64,000 bases of DNA from Diphasiastrum complanatum (GCA_029204225.1 CM055092.1:101150433-101214432); one strand, 5' to 3'; positions 28,820-41,153 are shown, counted from the first letter of the stretch. Numbers and translations are program-made. The notes: generated by a model not told the origin, from the sequence alone.

Positions 28820-29640
28820 CCAACAGGACCCACGGCCTGAAGTAGTGCCGGTCCCTCGGCACTCTGCCGATTTAGTAGAGCGTTTTCTTCGTCCGCCTTT
28901 GCTGGATGAGGTAGGTGGTGACGTCCTCCATAAAGTTGAGGCGGTCCAATTTCTTCAAGTCTTTTGGCATGTGAAGAGACTTGTGGGCCCCCCGCAGCCA
29001 ATCTTGGTCGACCCATGTTTGGAATCGACGTGTCCATGGATCACCCTGAAGCGCAGCTCGGTAATAGACACGAGCTATTGGCAGCTAATCTTCAATTTTG
29101 TCTGAAGGTTATTAACATCAAAGAATATGGATGGCAGAAAATTGTCCCATTTAGTTTCGATCCCCATCAGATGTTCCAAGTTTCGGGCGTAAGTGGCTAC
29201 CGCGCGGACTGTGGGATCAGGACAATTGATGTATTGGTTGGCGAATGCGGTGAGAGCCCTTCTGGCATCTACATCCGTAGTCCACCCATATTATGATTGT
29301 ATGACCGGCCAATTGAAATTCTGAAGTGTGATTTGTCCATAGGGGTGCCGCATTCCGCCCATTTGGATCTTCGTGGACATGGCAGGAAGTGCGCGTTCAC
29401 TCGTAATTGTTGTGGACTCGTCATGTAGGCCCTGATGGCCGTAGGTTCTCTTTCGAACAACTGCTGATGCCACTCTAGTTGTGGTTGGAGGGCGGATAGT
29501 ACTTGCAGTTCGTTGCCCTTGATTGTCTGAGCAGAAAACGATATCTGCCAACCATCTCTTGATGACTCGTGGGGATACTTTGATAAAAATTCATTAATTT
29601 TCTCCTCCACGAACTTCGGTCTTCGGAAGGCCCAGCTGGC
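28820..29640 (-). pseudogene. Unrecognised, frameshifted coding remnant next to LTR L
   Basis: Two long minus-strand frames (29269-29667 and, in another frame, 29291-29551 and onward) read protein-like text such as DVDARRALTAFANQYINCPD and TVRAVATYARNLEHLMGIET, with stops at TAG near 29062. Ending at an LTR, it is probably the 3' coding end of a retroelement, but I do not recognise a domain and give no function. Confidence 0.35.
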
Positions 29641-30590
29641 AGAATTAGGACATACAAAATGGACCATTTTTTGACGTTCTTGAGAACTGGTCTAGTATCG
29701 CCCAACGAAGTCAGTTTTGCCTACCGTCTACTTCATCCAATGTTGCACGTCGAGACAAACCTACAGCAACAGACCAAGCTCGGGATGATTCAGTATGTAG
29801 ATATAAATGTGTGTCCAAGCCAGAAGCCCCCTAAAAGTAATTCAAATAAAGTAGTCTTTAAAAATTAGAAATTATATGAATACAATCGAAAGTGGTTAGA
29901 GCTTTGGACGAAATGTCCCACAGGTTTGTGGGCCCGACATGAATCCAAAGGACTAGTTACGGATCAGTTCCGGTTCCGTTTGTCCGAAACTCCCCCTCGT
30001 ATCAAGAGGAAATAAATTAGAGCATACCAAATAGACCACTTTTAATGTTCTTGAGAACCGGTCCAGTATTGTCGAACAGAGTCAATTTTCTTTGTTGTCT
30101 ATTTCATCCAGTGCTGTACATTGAGACGAACCTACAACAATAAACTAGGCTCGAAAAGGTTCAGTATGCACAGAGAAATGTGCGCCCAAACCAGAAATCC
30201 TAAAAGTAGTCGAGAGAAAGTAGGCTTTTGGAACCAAAAACTATACGAATCCAATCAAAAGTGGTTGGAACTTTGGACAAAATGTACCTACAGGTTTATG
30301 GGCTCAACACAAATCCATACTGGATCAATTGCAACTCAATTTCGACTCTATTTGCTTGGAAACGCCCCTCATTCCAAGAGGAACTAAATGAGAGCATACC
30401 AAATGGACCATTTTTCAATGTTCTTGGAAACCGGTCCAATATCGTCGAACCGAGTCAATGCATAGAAAAATGTGCGTTTGAATCTAAAATCCTAAAAGTA
30501 GTGTTCAAAACTTTGGACGAAATGTACCCACAGGTTTGTGGGCTTGACACGAATCCACCGAACCAGAAATCCTAGAAGCAGTTCAAAGAA
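29640..30590. repeat. Tandem repeat, 372-bp unit, about 2.6 copies
   Basis: The segment TGGACCATTTTTTGACGTTC recurs with changes at 29660, 30032 and 30404, exactly 372 bases apart both times. Other shared marks are GTTCTTGAGAACCGGTCC, ACCTACAACAA, CCTAAAAGTAGT, and AGCTTTGGACGAAATGTCCC. The third copy has an internal deletion and fades after 30590. Copies differ at roughly one base in six or seven by eye, so it is old. Confidence 0.8.
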
Positions 30591-30886
30591 ATTAGACCTG
30601 CTGAATCAAAACCTGGTTGGATCCAGTTGATTGGGATTCGTCTAGTCCGTATCAAGCTTACAAATCTGTGGATAATATTCCAGATGATTTTGACTGAATC
30701 CGACAAGTTCCCAAACTCGACAGGCCAACTGTCCCTAAAGCCTTTTTCTGGGTCGAACTTCGAATGGAGGTCCTAAGCTACCCATCAATCTGCTCATCGT
30801 CTTGTCTATTGCCACATGTTTGTCTTGATGTTGCCCACTAGCCAGAATAGACATCATGAGAAATGGACCCCGTTTGGATAAACAGG

Positions 30887-31620
30887 TGTTTGAAATTGTG
30901 AAATCCTGCAACCTTGCCAAAGAGACCCCGAAGGATGAAAAGATCTCGAAGGTCAAACACGACTCGAAGATCGAACACACCCCAAAGGTCAAAGCGAAGG
31001 TCGAAGGAAAAGTGTTCGAGGTTTGTCCCTGCAACCAAATGACGAAGATACTCTAGAAAGAAAAGATGAAACAACTCGACTTGATAGTTGGCAGCTCAAC
31101 GAGCATGGAGTCTTGTCCTATCACACTCAACTGCCAAAAGCGATCTTGACACAAGGTAGCTAACTAATTGATTAGCGTAAACCTGTCTTGTAATTCACAG
31201 TTAAACTATCTTGTAAACTTCACATAGTGGATATATACACAAGATATATTACTACAATTGTAGATGGTGATGAGAGAGAGTGAAGTGCTAGCATACCGTA
31301 GTGGATATATACACAAGATAGATTACTACAATTGTAGATGGTGATGAGAGAGAGTGAAGTGCTAGCATATTGTTAGCATTACCATCTATGCATGAAAGTC
31401 TGCCAACGAGCAAAACATAGCGAATTCGTGAGAGGAGTGACAGGCCACCAACGAGCGAGACACTGATCAACTCACACAAAACAAAATAAAAATACAATTG
31501 CTCTCTTTCAATCAATCTCTTCCATTGTTCGCATTGTTTCGTTGATTGAATGCTTCATGGTCTTAGGATCCTACGAAACTAAACTCCGCAACAACCAAAT
31601 AAACAAAAAAAAATTCTACA
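30887..31620 (+). repeat. C3 5' LTR (copia C family)
   Basis: 734 bases from TGTTTGAAATTGTG to AAATTCTACA, directly followed by the primer site. It is 73 bases longer than C2's LTR because of an internal tandem duplication (31225-31372). Confidence 0.8.
31225..31372 (+). repeat. 74-bp tandem duplication inside the C3 LTR
   Basis: TAGTGGATATATACACAAGA begins at 31225 and again at 31299. The two copies are nearly identical (T against G in AAGATATATT/AAGATAGATT), so the duplication is recent. Confidence 0.85.
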
Positions 31621-31632
31621 TGGTATCGGAGC
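31621..31632 (+). promoter_or_regulatory. C3 primer-binding site
   Basis: TGGTATCGGAGC immediately after the LTR; one base off the initiator tRNA-Met complement. Confidence 0.85.
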
Positions 31633-31654
31633 AGATTTTCTAAAGCAACACAAT

Positions 31655-32560
31655 ATGGTTGCAATGATCTAGACAAGAATAGCAATCAATCTTGATGGCA
31701 CAAACTACCGAACATGGAAGTTCAAAATTAAAATGCTTCTGAAGGGTGAAGGCATATGGTTAGAAACCGAACTCACAGAAGAACAGCCTCCAGAGGGAGA
31801 CCCGAGGAGAGCTGAATGGATCAGAAAGGATGAGAGTGCAATGGCAATCATTGTTTTGTCCATAAATGAAAAAATACTCATGCAAATTGAAGACTATGAA
31901 AGTAGCCATGAAGCGTGGGAAAGACTAAAACAGAAGTACGAAGTGAGGACTACCACTTCGATGATGCACCGACAGAATCAGCTGTAATCTATGCGTGGGA
32001 TGGTAATCAGTTGGATCAGCATGTCGAGAGGATCAGAATGATCTTCCCTCAGCTTGCTGCATGTGGACAAGGGCACCAGGTCCCAGCAGCACAACAACTG
32101 ATGTACTTCATGAAAACTCTACCTACATCCTCTCAGCCACTGAGAATGCTCATCCTGAGCTTACCAAATATGACGTTCGAATGAGCTGTCAGTCTTGTCG
32201 CTGATGAAAGACTAATGAGAGACGAAGGAGAAGGAAGCAATGACCAGGAGAAACCTCTTTTCACAAAAGGAAAGAGGAAAAACAAGAACAACGACAAGGC
32301 GAACTCAAAGTCTTCGAACAAAGGCAATGACAACCAACAAACTTCTTCTTGTGATGACTGTCACAAGCCGGGACACACAGCCAATAGATGCTAGTTCAAC
32401 CCGACAATACCTTGCATGCACTGCAAGAAGAAAAGACATTCGGCATATAGTATAGACTCAACCCAAAAAGAAAGAACAAGGCCAAAAAGACTAATGTTGC
32501 AAAATCGTCGAAGGATGTAGACAAGAGCGATGAAGCCTTCACAATATTCGATGTGTTGGT
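31655..32560 (+). pseudogene. C3 copia gag with zinc knuckles, truncated
   Basis: Starts at ATG 31655 (MVAMI) and meets TAG at 31670, where C1 has CAG. Then, in frame, NLDGTNYRTWKFKIKMLLKG, ESAMAIIVLSINEKILMQIE and WERLKQKYEVRTTTSM, the copia gag core. TAA at about 31987 and a following deletion break it again. Knuckles near 32350-32430 read CDDCHKPGHTANRC and CMHCKKKRHSAY (the last Cys lost). Protease, integrase and RT are absent; the element stops resembling C1 at about 32700. Confidence 0.85.
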
Positions 32561-32839
32561 GTGGGTAGCGGAAGCCACAACGGAAGATGAAAGAGATGAT
32601 TGTGATAACGATATGAATGACGTCTCTACCAACAATAAGAAAAACAATGAAAACAATGAACACAATGATTTCCTGCGATTTTCAAGAATGTTGATTACTT
32701 GGAGAACGGAGTTTATGAGCTTGTTCTTTAGTTTATCAAAATAGGAGTCTTAGCTGTATTTCAATATAAGAATCAGAACTCAATACAATAGCGCTTATAA
32801 ACGTGTGATCCTACTTATAGATTCAAAACAATAGCCACA

Positions 32840-33205
<366 letters not shown>

Positions 33206-33209
33206 GTCT

Positions 33210-34190
33210 TTACCCAAATAAACATAGTCGATTTGGTAAGATGGCCAGTCATTACCAAAATTCCACTATCTTGTTTATTCTTCCGAAGTATTTTTACCAT
33301 GAACGCAATCCTCTCTTATGGATTAGTTATTCCCTAGAATCTGAGTTATGATTCCCAATCCCAACTCTCCAGATTCTCGAGACCATACCATATCATAAGA
33401 GTGTATTACAATGCTTAAAAGACACATGAGTTGTTCTTGAAAGTCTTTACCATCTGGAAAGTTCAAGACTTTTCCAACTCACACACGGTGCCAATATAAG
33501 GATTGTAATCTAAAAAACGCCCTTACTTTAGACATGGCACAAATTGTCATTCCAAAGTTAGGGTCCCAATCTAGAATACGTCTAGATTTTCCTCTTAAGT
33601 TCTAATCTAGAATAACTTAAGATTTATCGAAATCTCATTACGTGAAGTTCTAACTTTTGGCAAACAACTATCCAACTCTCATGAGTCTTCCGGGATAGCA
33701 TTACATCCTGTCCGAATGGGAAAAGATAAGTCCCAAAAGTTCTATGCCCACACATCTGTGAATGAATCCAAAATGACTCATAGACATTGTGACTTATAAG
33801 CAATACATCTTAATAACAATATCCATAAGTAAGTTTATATTGTTGATTTTCCACAACTGACTCAAAAGTAATGCTTCTGACTCGGTTCGTTGTATCGGAT
33901 TTAGAAAATGTTTAAATGTCTCGGTGTGGTACCAAAACACCACATTTAATCTGATTTCAAATCAATTCTAGGTCAATAAGCAATTCTCAATGAGAAATTA
34001 CTATAATCCAGCGAGAATTTGTTTCAAACACAATTCTCATCAATATGCATATGTACCAACAACCAGTGTATGCATGCAATAAACTTAGTTCATGGAATAC
34101 TTTGTAGATCCACAAGATTAAAAAGTTTGTACTAAAAAGCGTTATGATCCCAAAAGATTCACTACATAGTATATCTCTACAGATAACTCC
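33210..34190 (-). repeat. D1: left arm of a 1-kb inverted repeat
   Basis: The reverse complement aligns with 45607-46575 for almost its whole length with small indels. Shared marks include TTAAATGTGGTGTTTTGGTA, AACTTCACGTAATGAG and CACTCTTATGATATGGTATG. No coding sequence. Probably an LTR or non-autonomous element copied twice in opposite orientation. Confidence 0.85.
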
Positions 34191-35020
34191 TGATTTGTAC
34201 ACAACACTTTCATAACCGAGAATCCTGTAACTTGGTTATCCTCTAAGAGAGAATATTTCTCAAAGAGTGCTATTTCACATCCAAAAATCTCAATCGGAGA
34301 TTAACTCAAAAGAATATATTGTTAGCATGAACTTCCATCCTTGCATCAACCCACGGATCTCAGTCCATACTAAAATCAAGTTGATTGCTTTCAGTAAGGA
34401 ACAGTTTTCAACAAACTCCCATCTTGCAATAGAATTCCAAGTTCTGACACAAATCAATCAGACTTGTTATCAGCCACTTTTCTACTGCAAGAGTACTTTC
34501 TAAATTTCCCCCCTTTAAATCTTCAAACCAAATATTTACTATAATCCAGAAAAAGGATTTTTGTAAAATCTAAATATCCTATCATTTTTTATTATAAAAA
34601 CAGGTCCATTATCGATATAACAGATTCCTCCTGGAATCACTGATCGATGTTTCTCTTTGATAATTTTCTATTCTTCTTACTTCTCCCTCTTTTTAAGAGG
34701 AAGCAACACGAGTTTCCAAGGGGCGCATATCATTCAAGATTTGCTCAGGAGAAGAGTCAAAGAGGAGATCCAAGAAAGTCTTGAAAGCCAAAGAAGTGTT
34801 GCATCATTGTAAGTATATACCAATGATGTCCCAACACAATGACTTTAACAAAAGATCTTCTTTATTACCAAGCTTGAGAATTGACCCGTAAATCAGAAAA
34901 GGATTACTTGAAGATTCAAGTAGAGAAAACGAATTCAGAAAACGGTTTCATTAACCATTTCTGTGACATCGTCCATGGTCAACGGGTAATCAGAATCACA
35001 ACCACATATATGTGTGTTTT
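34191..35020. other. Gene-free stretch
   Basis: AT-rich; no gene, LTR end or repeat recognised apart from its border with D1. Confidence 0.4.
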
Positions 35021-35514
35021 GCCACGCGATGCTGCCACGCGAACCCGATACTTAGCCGAAATTTTGACATTTTTCTTATGCGTGGCACTATCACGCGTGG
35101 CATATCCACGCTAAAACTTTTCCGAGGACCTTGCCGATGAAATGCAGGCTGGAGGAGAGCTCTGGCAAAAAAAATTTAATTCTGCGTGGCACTGCCATGC
35201 AAATTTTTTTTAAACTAAAACTTGAAATTTGAGCGCCAAAATATGTCGGCGTGGCACATCCACACGTGGAAGTGCCACGTACGGTTGTTATTTAACCAAT
35301 TTTCATGTGACATAAATTTTTTTGATTTGTCATGCGTAGCAGTGCCACGCATGGCAGTGTCATGCATGGCAAATCTCCAGAGAAAATTCCAGAGCGATGG
35401 TTTTTTTTATTGCCACGCGTGGCAAAATTTGACACGCGTGGCAATATTAAAACACAATACTTAGAAAAAATTTATTTTGGAAATTTGCCATGCATGGCAG
35501 TGCCACGCATGGCA
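35021..35514. repeat. Dispersed array of a 14-bp palindrome TGCCAYGCRTGGCA
   Basis: Full palindromes at 35343-35356, 35411-35424, 35486-35499 and 35501-35514, near-full ones at 35092-35102, 35358-35371 and 35430-35443, and more than ten half-sites (GCCACGC or GCGTGGC) from 35021 on. Spacing is irregular and the sequence between is AT-rich and unrelated. The motifs vary at Y and R but keep dyad symmetry. Confidence 0.8.
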
Positions 35515-36240
35515 AAATTAATTTGTTGTAATTTTTTTTTTTATCTATTGTGAATAATAAGTTAATAAACAACAAGTTTATGATTAATTTAAAAGCAAAT
35601 AAGATTTTTTTTTTATATTTTGAATAAGTGTATACTTATAATAAAATGTGGACTAAAAATTAAATGATCATTATCTCAAATTATTATGCTCTGACGAATT
35701 AAAGTTATTATCAGTTGAATATCAAATGTTATCTTATGTATTTATAGACATTATGATGTGTTTTTATATTGAGAAAATTTTTTAATCGAAATTTGACAAT
35801 TTTTTGAATATGGTATTGATGGGTAAAAATAGAAGCGTGAGCTTACTATGCATGTGAAAGGATGCTAAGTACCTTACATTTGAGAGCCGTGTGGTAGTTT
35901 TTTAAGCTAATTTGTTAATAAAAAAATTGCAATGTTATACACCTTTGTGTGTTGGCAAAGATCAATGAATAGTCGAACAATATTGTGGCAAAGTGTATTA
36001 CTATCTCAAAGAAGATGTTTTTTAATTATAATACATAAATAATCAACACATATATTTTTTAATTATTTCACATATCTATTAATATTGATAAATTTTTCTA
36101 ATTCTAAGTGATTGCGAGATGTGTTTGAAATGAAACTTTAGAAATGCAACATCGTAGAAAAATATAATAATTTTAATTTGAAAACAATATATATTGACCA
36201 CAATGGATCATTTTATGACAAAATTATTTGTGACATGTAC
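35515..36240. other. Very AT-rich gene-free stretch
   Basis: No gene recognised on either strand. Runs of A and T and a few TTTATT-like motifs only. Confidence 0.45.
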
Positions 36241-36245
36241 AAACT

Positions 36246-36506
36246 TTATTCATCATCGCAAGATTCAAATTCATCAGCCAATACATCTTGCAACTCATCT
36301 CCGCTAAGATGATTTTCATCATCATTATCGAAATCAAAACCTCTCTCAATATTGTCCTCATGCAAAGAATCATCGTTGTCCTCTTCATCATCTGAGTTGT
36401 CAGAATCATGAGAATCAATTCTCAGGTTTTCAATATTTATAAAACTCAAAGGTATATGGACATCTTTATCAGATATACTTGTGTTGTCCAAATTTAGATC
36501 TTCCAT
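36246..36506 (-). CDS. Unrecognised acidic 86-residue open frame
   Basis: From MEDLNLDNTSISDKDVHIPL to ESCDDE, with about one third Asp and Glu, including DSDNSDDEEDNDDSLHEDN. No signal peptide or membrane segment. Its composition alone could keep the frame open by chance in AT-rich DNA, but the regular acidic pattern looks like a real acidic tail. It lies downstream of the E gag on the same strand, so it may be a leftover of element E or of a DNA transposon. No function assigned. Confidence 0.3.
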   Translation of the reverse strand: MEDLNLDNTSISDKDVHIPLSFINIENLRIDSHDSDNSDDEEDNDDSLHEDNIERGFDFDNDDENHLSGDELQDVLADEFESCDDE

Positions 36507-36599
36507 TTCATTTTCAACATATGCATTTTCGAATACATGTCTTAGCGTGGCTTAATTTGAACAAGAAGTTAGAATTAAAGTAGAATCAATGTGCTACTG

Positions 36600-37113
36600 T
36601 ACTGTGGGTCCTATCAATGGATAAGGATCAGTTGGCCTCGCCACGAGGAAAGTCGACGGGCCACGCGTCCCGCCAACGGCAAAGGTAGTAGTCCACGTCA
36701 TTAGCTACTACAAAAGCTTTCTTGAAAACTTTCGCAAACACATCCCATGTAGTTGGCTTCACCTAAAAATCTTGCCACCATGATGACGCTTTGTCGCGTA
36801 AGAACAGCACGATACTTTCAATTTTCTTCTCATCAGGAACACCGTGCAAATTGAAGTAACTACTCCACTTGGCCAGCCAGTCCTCCACAACCTCAGGCTT
36901 CTTCTCCTTCTTCTCTCCCCAGTAAATCTCCAGTTGAAAACCAAGATTGGGTGAAGACATCAATTTGACTTGATTCAAAAGAACCTCCATTTGCTGATCT
37001 CTCATCTGATTACGATTATTCATGTCATTTAGTGTTGTACTCAACTGTTGACTAATCACCATATAAGATGGTGCACCTAGATTTTTAACTTGATTTGAAA
37101 TTTTTTCGGCCAT
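36600..37113 (-). pseudogene. E: gypsy gag N-terminal domain
   Basis: Begins MAEKISNQVKNLGAPSYMVI at 37113, with a short coiled-coil-like stretch, then the gag core WLAKWSSYFNLHGVPDEKKI and LFLRDKASSWWQDF. After a frameshift near 36765 it continues TTWDVFAKVFKKAFVV. The protein ends there; no zinc knuckle, protease or pol. Confidence 0.75.
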
Positions 37114-38783
37114 CTCAATATATCTATCCTGGAAACTACTAAATTTAGTTAATATCAGATTAACTCATAGTGAAGTACTGTTGACCAAAAAACTGACTGA
37201 AATTGACTCCAGTATGGTCAAATCACTATTTTTAGTCAATTTCATAGATATTACAAGAAAATGGAAAAACCTAGCAATTTTGAGTTTTCGTACTTTTAAT
37301 TTTTTTTTTTAAATTTTACGTTTTCTAAAAATTCATAAAAAAATCACAATCAGTTATTAAGCAATCAAAATCGAAAATTCAATTCACTGTTCGATTCTTA
37401 ATTTTACTTCATTAATGTCCATCAGACATGCAAGACATTTTTTTACTTTACAAAAATTTTACGTAAAAATTCAGTGTTACCAAAATTGTTAGCTATAAAA
37501 TCCAGTTTTGTATCTATCTGTCAGAGTACATGCGTATGACCACTCAAAACAGATCTAACCAATCCATGCATATCAAAATCACTTAGAGAAACCACATGCA
37601 GACATTCCATGCAAGCACAGTACTTCAAAATAGGAAATTGTCATGCATGCAATCAGAACAATTGGAAATTTTGCCAATTTCGCTCACAAGCAAAACTTCA
37701 TATGCTCATATTTTTGGCTACAGGACACCAAATTGGGTGCTGTAAAGCTCAGTACAGAGGGAGACCCAGTGAACAAGACACTTGCCATTCAACCTGCCAA
37801 CTAGGACTCACACGTGAGAGTTCAGAATAGCCAATTAAGCCGTAGGAGGGCACACTTTTTCTACACCATATTGTCAAAAAACGTGCAAACACTCAACCAA
37901 GCTGTAAAGTGATGATCCAAACAGTCTTAAATGGTCTAAAAGAGTTCCATGAAGCCTTCATACATATCCTATGAAGTAGTATGGGCTGAGAATCATGATT
38001 TCTTGGTTTCTAGAAGTCAAAATTGCTACAAACTTGATGGAATTGAAACATAAGGTAAAAAGGAATACAAATCATGATGGAAAAAATCCAGAATGATCCC
38101 CTTATGGATTTAGAGAAATCCATCCCCCAAAATTCACCAAAATTGGTCAATTTTTGACACTTTTTGACTTCCTACAATTCCAATTGCAGGAATTCTTGGC
38201 TCTGACTTCAAGGACAGCTTCAAAAGACTATGATTCATCTTTTCCTAGCTTCAATTGACGTTTAACAACCTCCTACCATCCAATTTCATGAAAAAACAAG
38301 CAAAAATCATGAATTTTAGCCCTTTCTAGGTTTTTTCACCATGCACAATTGGAAATTAATGGCAAGAACGTTTTCCAAATCCACATGCAATCCAAAATAC
38401 AGAGTTACAACCAATCAATTGATCTGATCTTGTTGGATTTTGAATTCTACCCTCCATTTTGTGCCAAAAACATGGAAAACAAGCCAAATTTGGCCACAAA
38501 AAGCCTAGAATCCAAATACATGGGAAGATCCAACATGCAAACTGAATTTCAACAATTTCAAAGTGAATTAACTTGCTGAAAATTTCAGATCCTTTACTAG
38601 TTTTGAGCTACACATGCTAAAACTCCAAAAAAGACACCAAAATTGATTTCCTAGCACAATTTACCATAAACACAATGAAATTTGAGAGAGAGATATGGAA
38701 CATGCAAATTGAATTTGGGAAGATCCACCAACTTGCAACCTTGCTCCAATGAAAAGCACCACCTCTCCAAGCTTGTAAGCCTT
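37114..38783 (-). other. E leader region, no gene
   Basis: 1.67 kb between primer site and gag start. AT-rich with no recognisable coding sequence. Unusually long for a leader, so it may include foreign sequence. Confidence 0.45.
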
Positions 38784-38795
38784 GCTCTGATACCA
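38784..38795 (-). promoter_or_regulatory. E primer-binding site
   Basis: The minus strand reads TGGTATCAGAGC, an exact initiator tRNA-Met complement. Confidence 0.85.
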
Positions 38796-38796
38796 C

Positions 38797-39318
38797 TATA
38801 AGAGAAGCTCCTTAGATCTTGCTTACAAATTCTAAACACAAAAGGATAACACATTGTGGATAAACCACCCAACCAAGTAGAAGCATCCAATCAATCTCTA
38901 GAAGCCTCACCCCCAAGCCAAGGAACAAGAAGCATGAATCTAGAGTGAGAGCCTGGCAATGAATCAAGAACCATGATCAGGAGTAGGGCAAGTTTGGTCC
39001 TCTTATATAGAGCCTAATGCATCCTGGCCACATAGCCATGCATAGCCCTATGTTTCCTATACATTGATTCACCTAGAATAGAGTCCTATGCATGGACCAA
39101 CTATTCATAGAATTGCTATTGATAACTCTACACATGCATACACTGTCTCATTACCTTGTCTAAACTCCATAAGTGTGTTCTGGGCCTCAGAAGGATATTA
39201 GTTACTTTTGGGTCACGTCCAGTATGACTTGGCATAACTAACAGCTTGTTTCACTAGAGTACCATGTATCCAAGACTAGGAGTATACTGTATCCTATGTA
39301 CTGGTCATGGACATAACA
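38797..39318 (-). repeat. E 5' LTR
   Basis: The minus strand starts TGTTATGTCCATGACC and ends GCTTCTCTTATA just before the primer site. A clear TATA box (GGCTCTATATAAGAGG) lies near 39005. The inner end lacks CA. Confidence 0.7.
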
Positions 39319-41050
39319 CAAAGAACCACTAAAAAACGGCCATATAACAAAAAAAAAAATGGTCATTGGTCAGCAAACTAGATATGGCCAAAGACCTTGT
39401 GACAAAAAATGGCTACAAAATGGTTTTTGTACCTACCATTCTAAGAAGTGGTCATTTTTTGAGATCTGAACGAGTCCACTGCTAAGGGAGTGTCCAACGA
39501 CTGTCAACATTCAACTTATTGACTCTACCTCAAGCATTTGAAGTGAAGTAAGATACATGAATGTCAGATAATATTTTTTTTGTTGTTATGTTCTTTTGAC
39601 TTGTACTTTCTAGTATGTTAAAGTATGTTTGGTTGTATTTTTGCATATTCGTAAACCTAGCAACGTGGGAAAGAACAGCACTGAGCTTGGGCAGTAACTG
39701 AAGATGACATGTATGCATCCATCTATATTTAACACCTTTTCACGATTTTTTTTGGGATGACTTAATGGCTGGTCAGAATAACACATGACTGGCAAAGGGT
39801 GTACAAGATCTAGAATTGTGTGTTTTCTAGTTATTTACGATGAGAAGAGACTGTTCTCAATCGTTAATCATCCTATGATACTCATAACAGAATTTTAAAA
39901 CAAAACCATAAAATTTTCTCATGTTGAAGAAAGGCATGCTATTAGTGGTTTCTATCTAACCAGATGTTTCAAAGTGTAATGAGTCTAATTAGTGATTGTC
40001 TACAGTTATATCCCTATTGACTATGTCTACTCTCAAGGAAATTCCTTGGAATTTTAGACTTGATTTCAAATCCATAAACTAGAATTGCTAATTGGTGCAA
40101 TGCTTGATGACAAAAGTGATAATATTGTGTTTTTTCATTAATAGAACTACCAAGATTTTTGGCATTCATCCGTGAGTGTTTTATGAGTTGTACTTAAATG
40201 CATGAAGGGTATGGTGGTTCTCATTTTAGTTTGGATTTTAGTTTGCAATCCAATTGTTTTCAATATTGGATTCATCCCAACTGATGGATACTATTGGTAA
40301 TCTATTCCAAACAATGGAGATTTCTCATAGCACACTATCATCGATTTCTCGTAGCACACCTAGCAACATGGGAAATAATAACACTGAGCTTGGGTAGTAA
40401 CTAACGACGACATGTACGCATCCATCCATATTTCACAACTTTTTTTACAGTTTGGATGACTTAATGATTGCTTAGAAGAGCACATGATTGACAAAGGGTC
40501 TACAAGATTTAGCTAGACATTTGTTGCTAATTGGTGCAATGCTTGATGACAAAAGTGAAAATACTGTGTTTTTTCATTAATAGAACTACCAAGATTTTTG
40601 GCTTACATTCGTGAATGTTTTTTGAGTTGTACATAGGTGTATGAAGAGTAAAGCATTTCTCAACTGGGCTTGGATTTACTTTTTCTTTAATCACACTATA
40701 ATATTTACCAAAATATTTATAAAAATGAGAGATTTTAGTTTGCATTCCAATCATTTTCAACATTGGATTTATCCCAACTGATGGATACTATTGATAATTT
40801 ATCGCAAATAATGGAGATTTCTCATATCACACTACCATTGATTACCAAAAGCAATGTGTTTGTTGAATGTTAATAATAATTGCTTCGGGAAATGCATATC
40901 TAAACGCATGCATTGTACTCACAAGCATGGTGTAAATCACATTGGGTTAGTAGGATACTTTCATTTCCATACCAATATATTGGTGATTAAGGCATGCTAT
41001 CAAAGTTATCTGAAACAATGAATGACGAAAAAATGGCCATTGGTCTACAA
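39319..41050. repeat. Gene-free region with a 0.5-0.7 kb imperfect direct duplication
   Basis: 39650-40340 and 40355-40850 share long stretches: CTAGCAACGTGGGAAA... with TGAGCTTGGG (703 bases apart), and TTGCTAATTGGTGCAATGCT to CCCAACTGATGGATACTATT (about 438 bases apart). The second copy lacks about 265 bases of the first. ATGGTCATTGGTC near 39355 recurs as ATGGCCATTGGTC at 41035. No coding sequence. Confidence 0.75.
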
Positions 41051-41054
41051 AAAG

Positions 41055-41153
41055 TACGTGCAAGGACACATTGACTGTCGCGAGTTGTTCTCGTTCGACC
41101 TTCATGTCTTGTTCGTGCTGCGCCAAAGTTGCAGGAGTTTACCATTTTTGACA
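41055..41153 (-). repeat. C1 3' LTR fragment
   Basis: Begins TGTCAAAAATGGTAAACTCC after the purine tract; matches the first 100 bases or so of C2 and C3 LTRs, then similarity ends. Confidence 0.7.

Noticed and set aside
35021..35514. CRISPR-like array
   Set aside because: Palindromes are 14 bp at irregular spacing without uniform spacers, in a eukaryotic genome; not a CRISPR.
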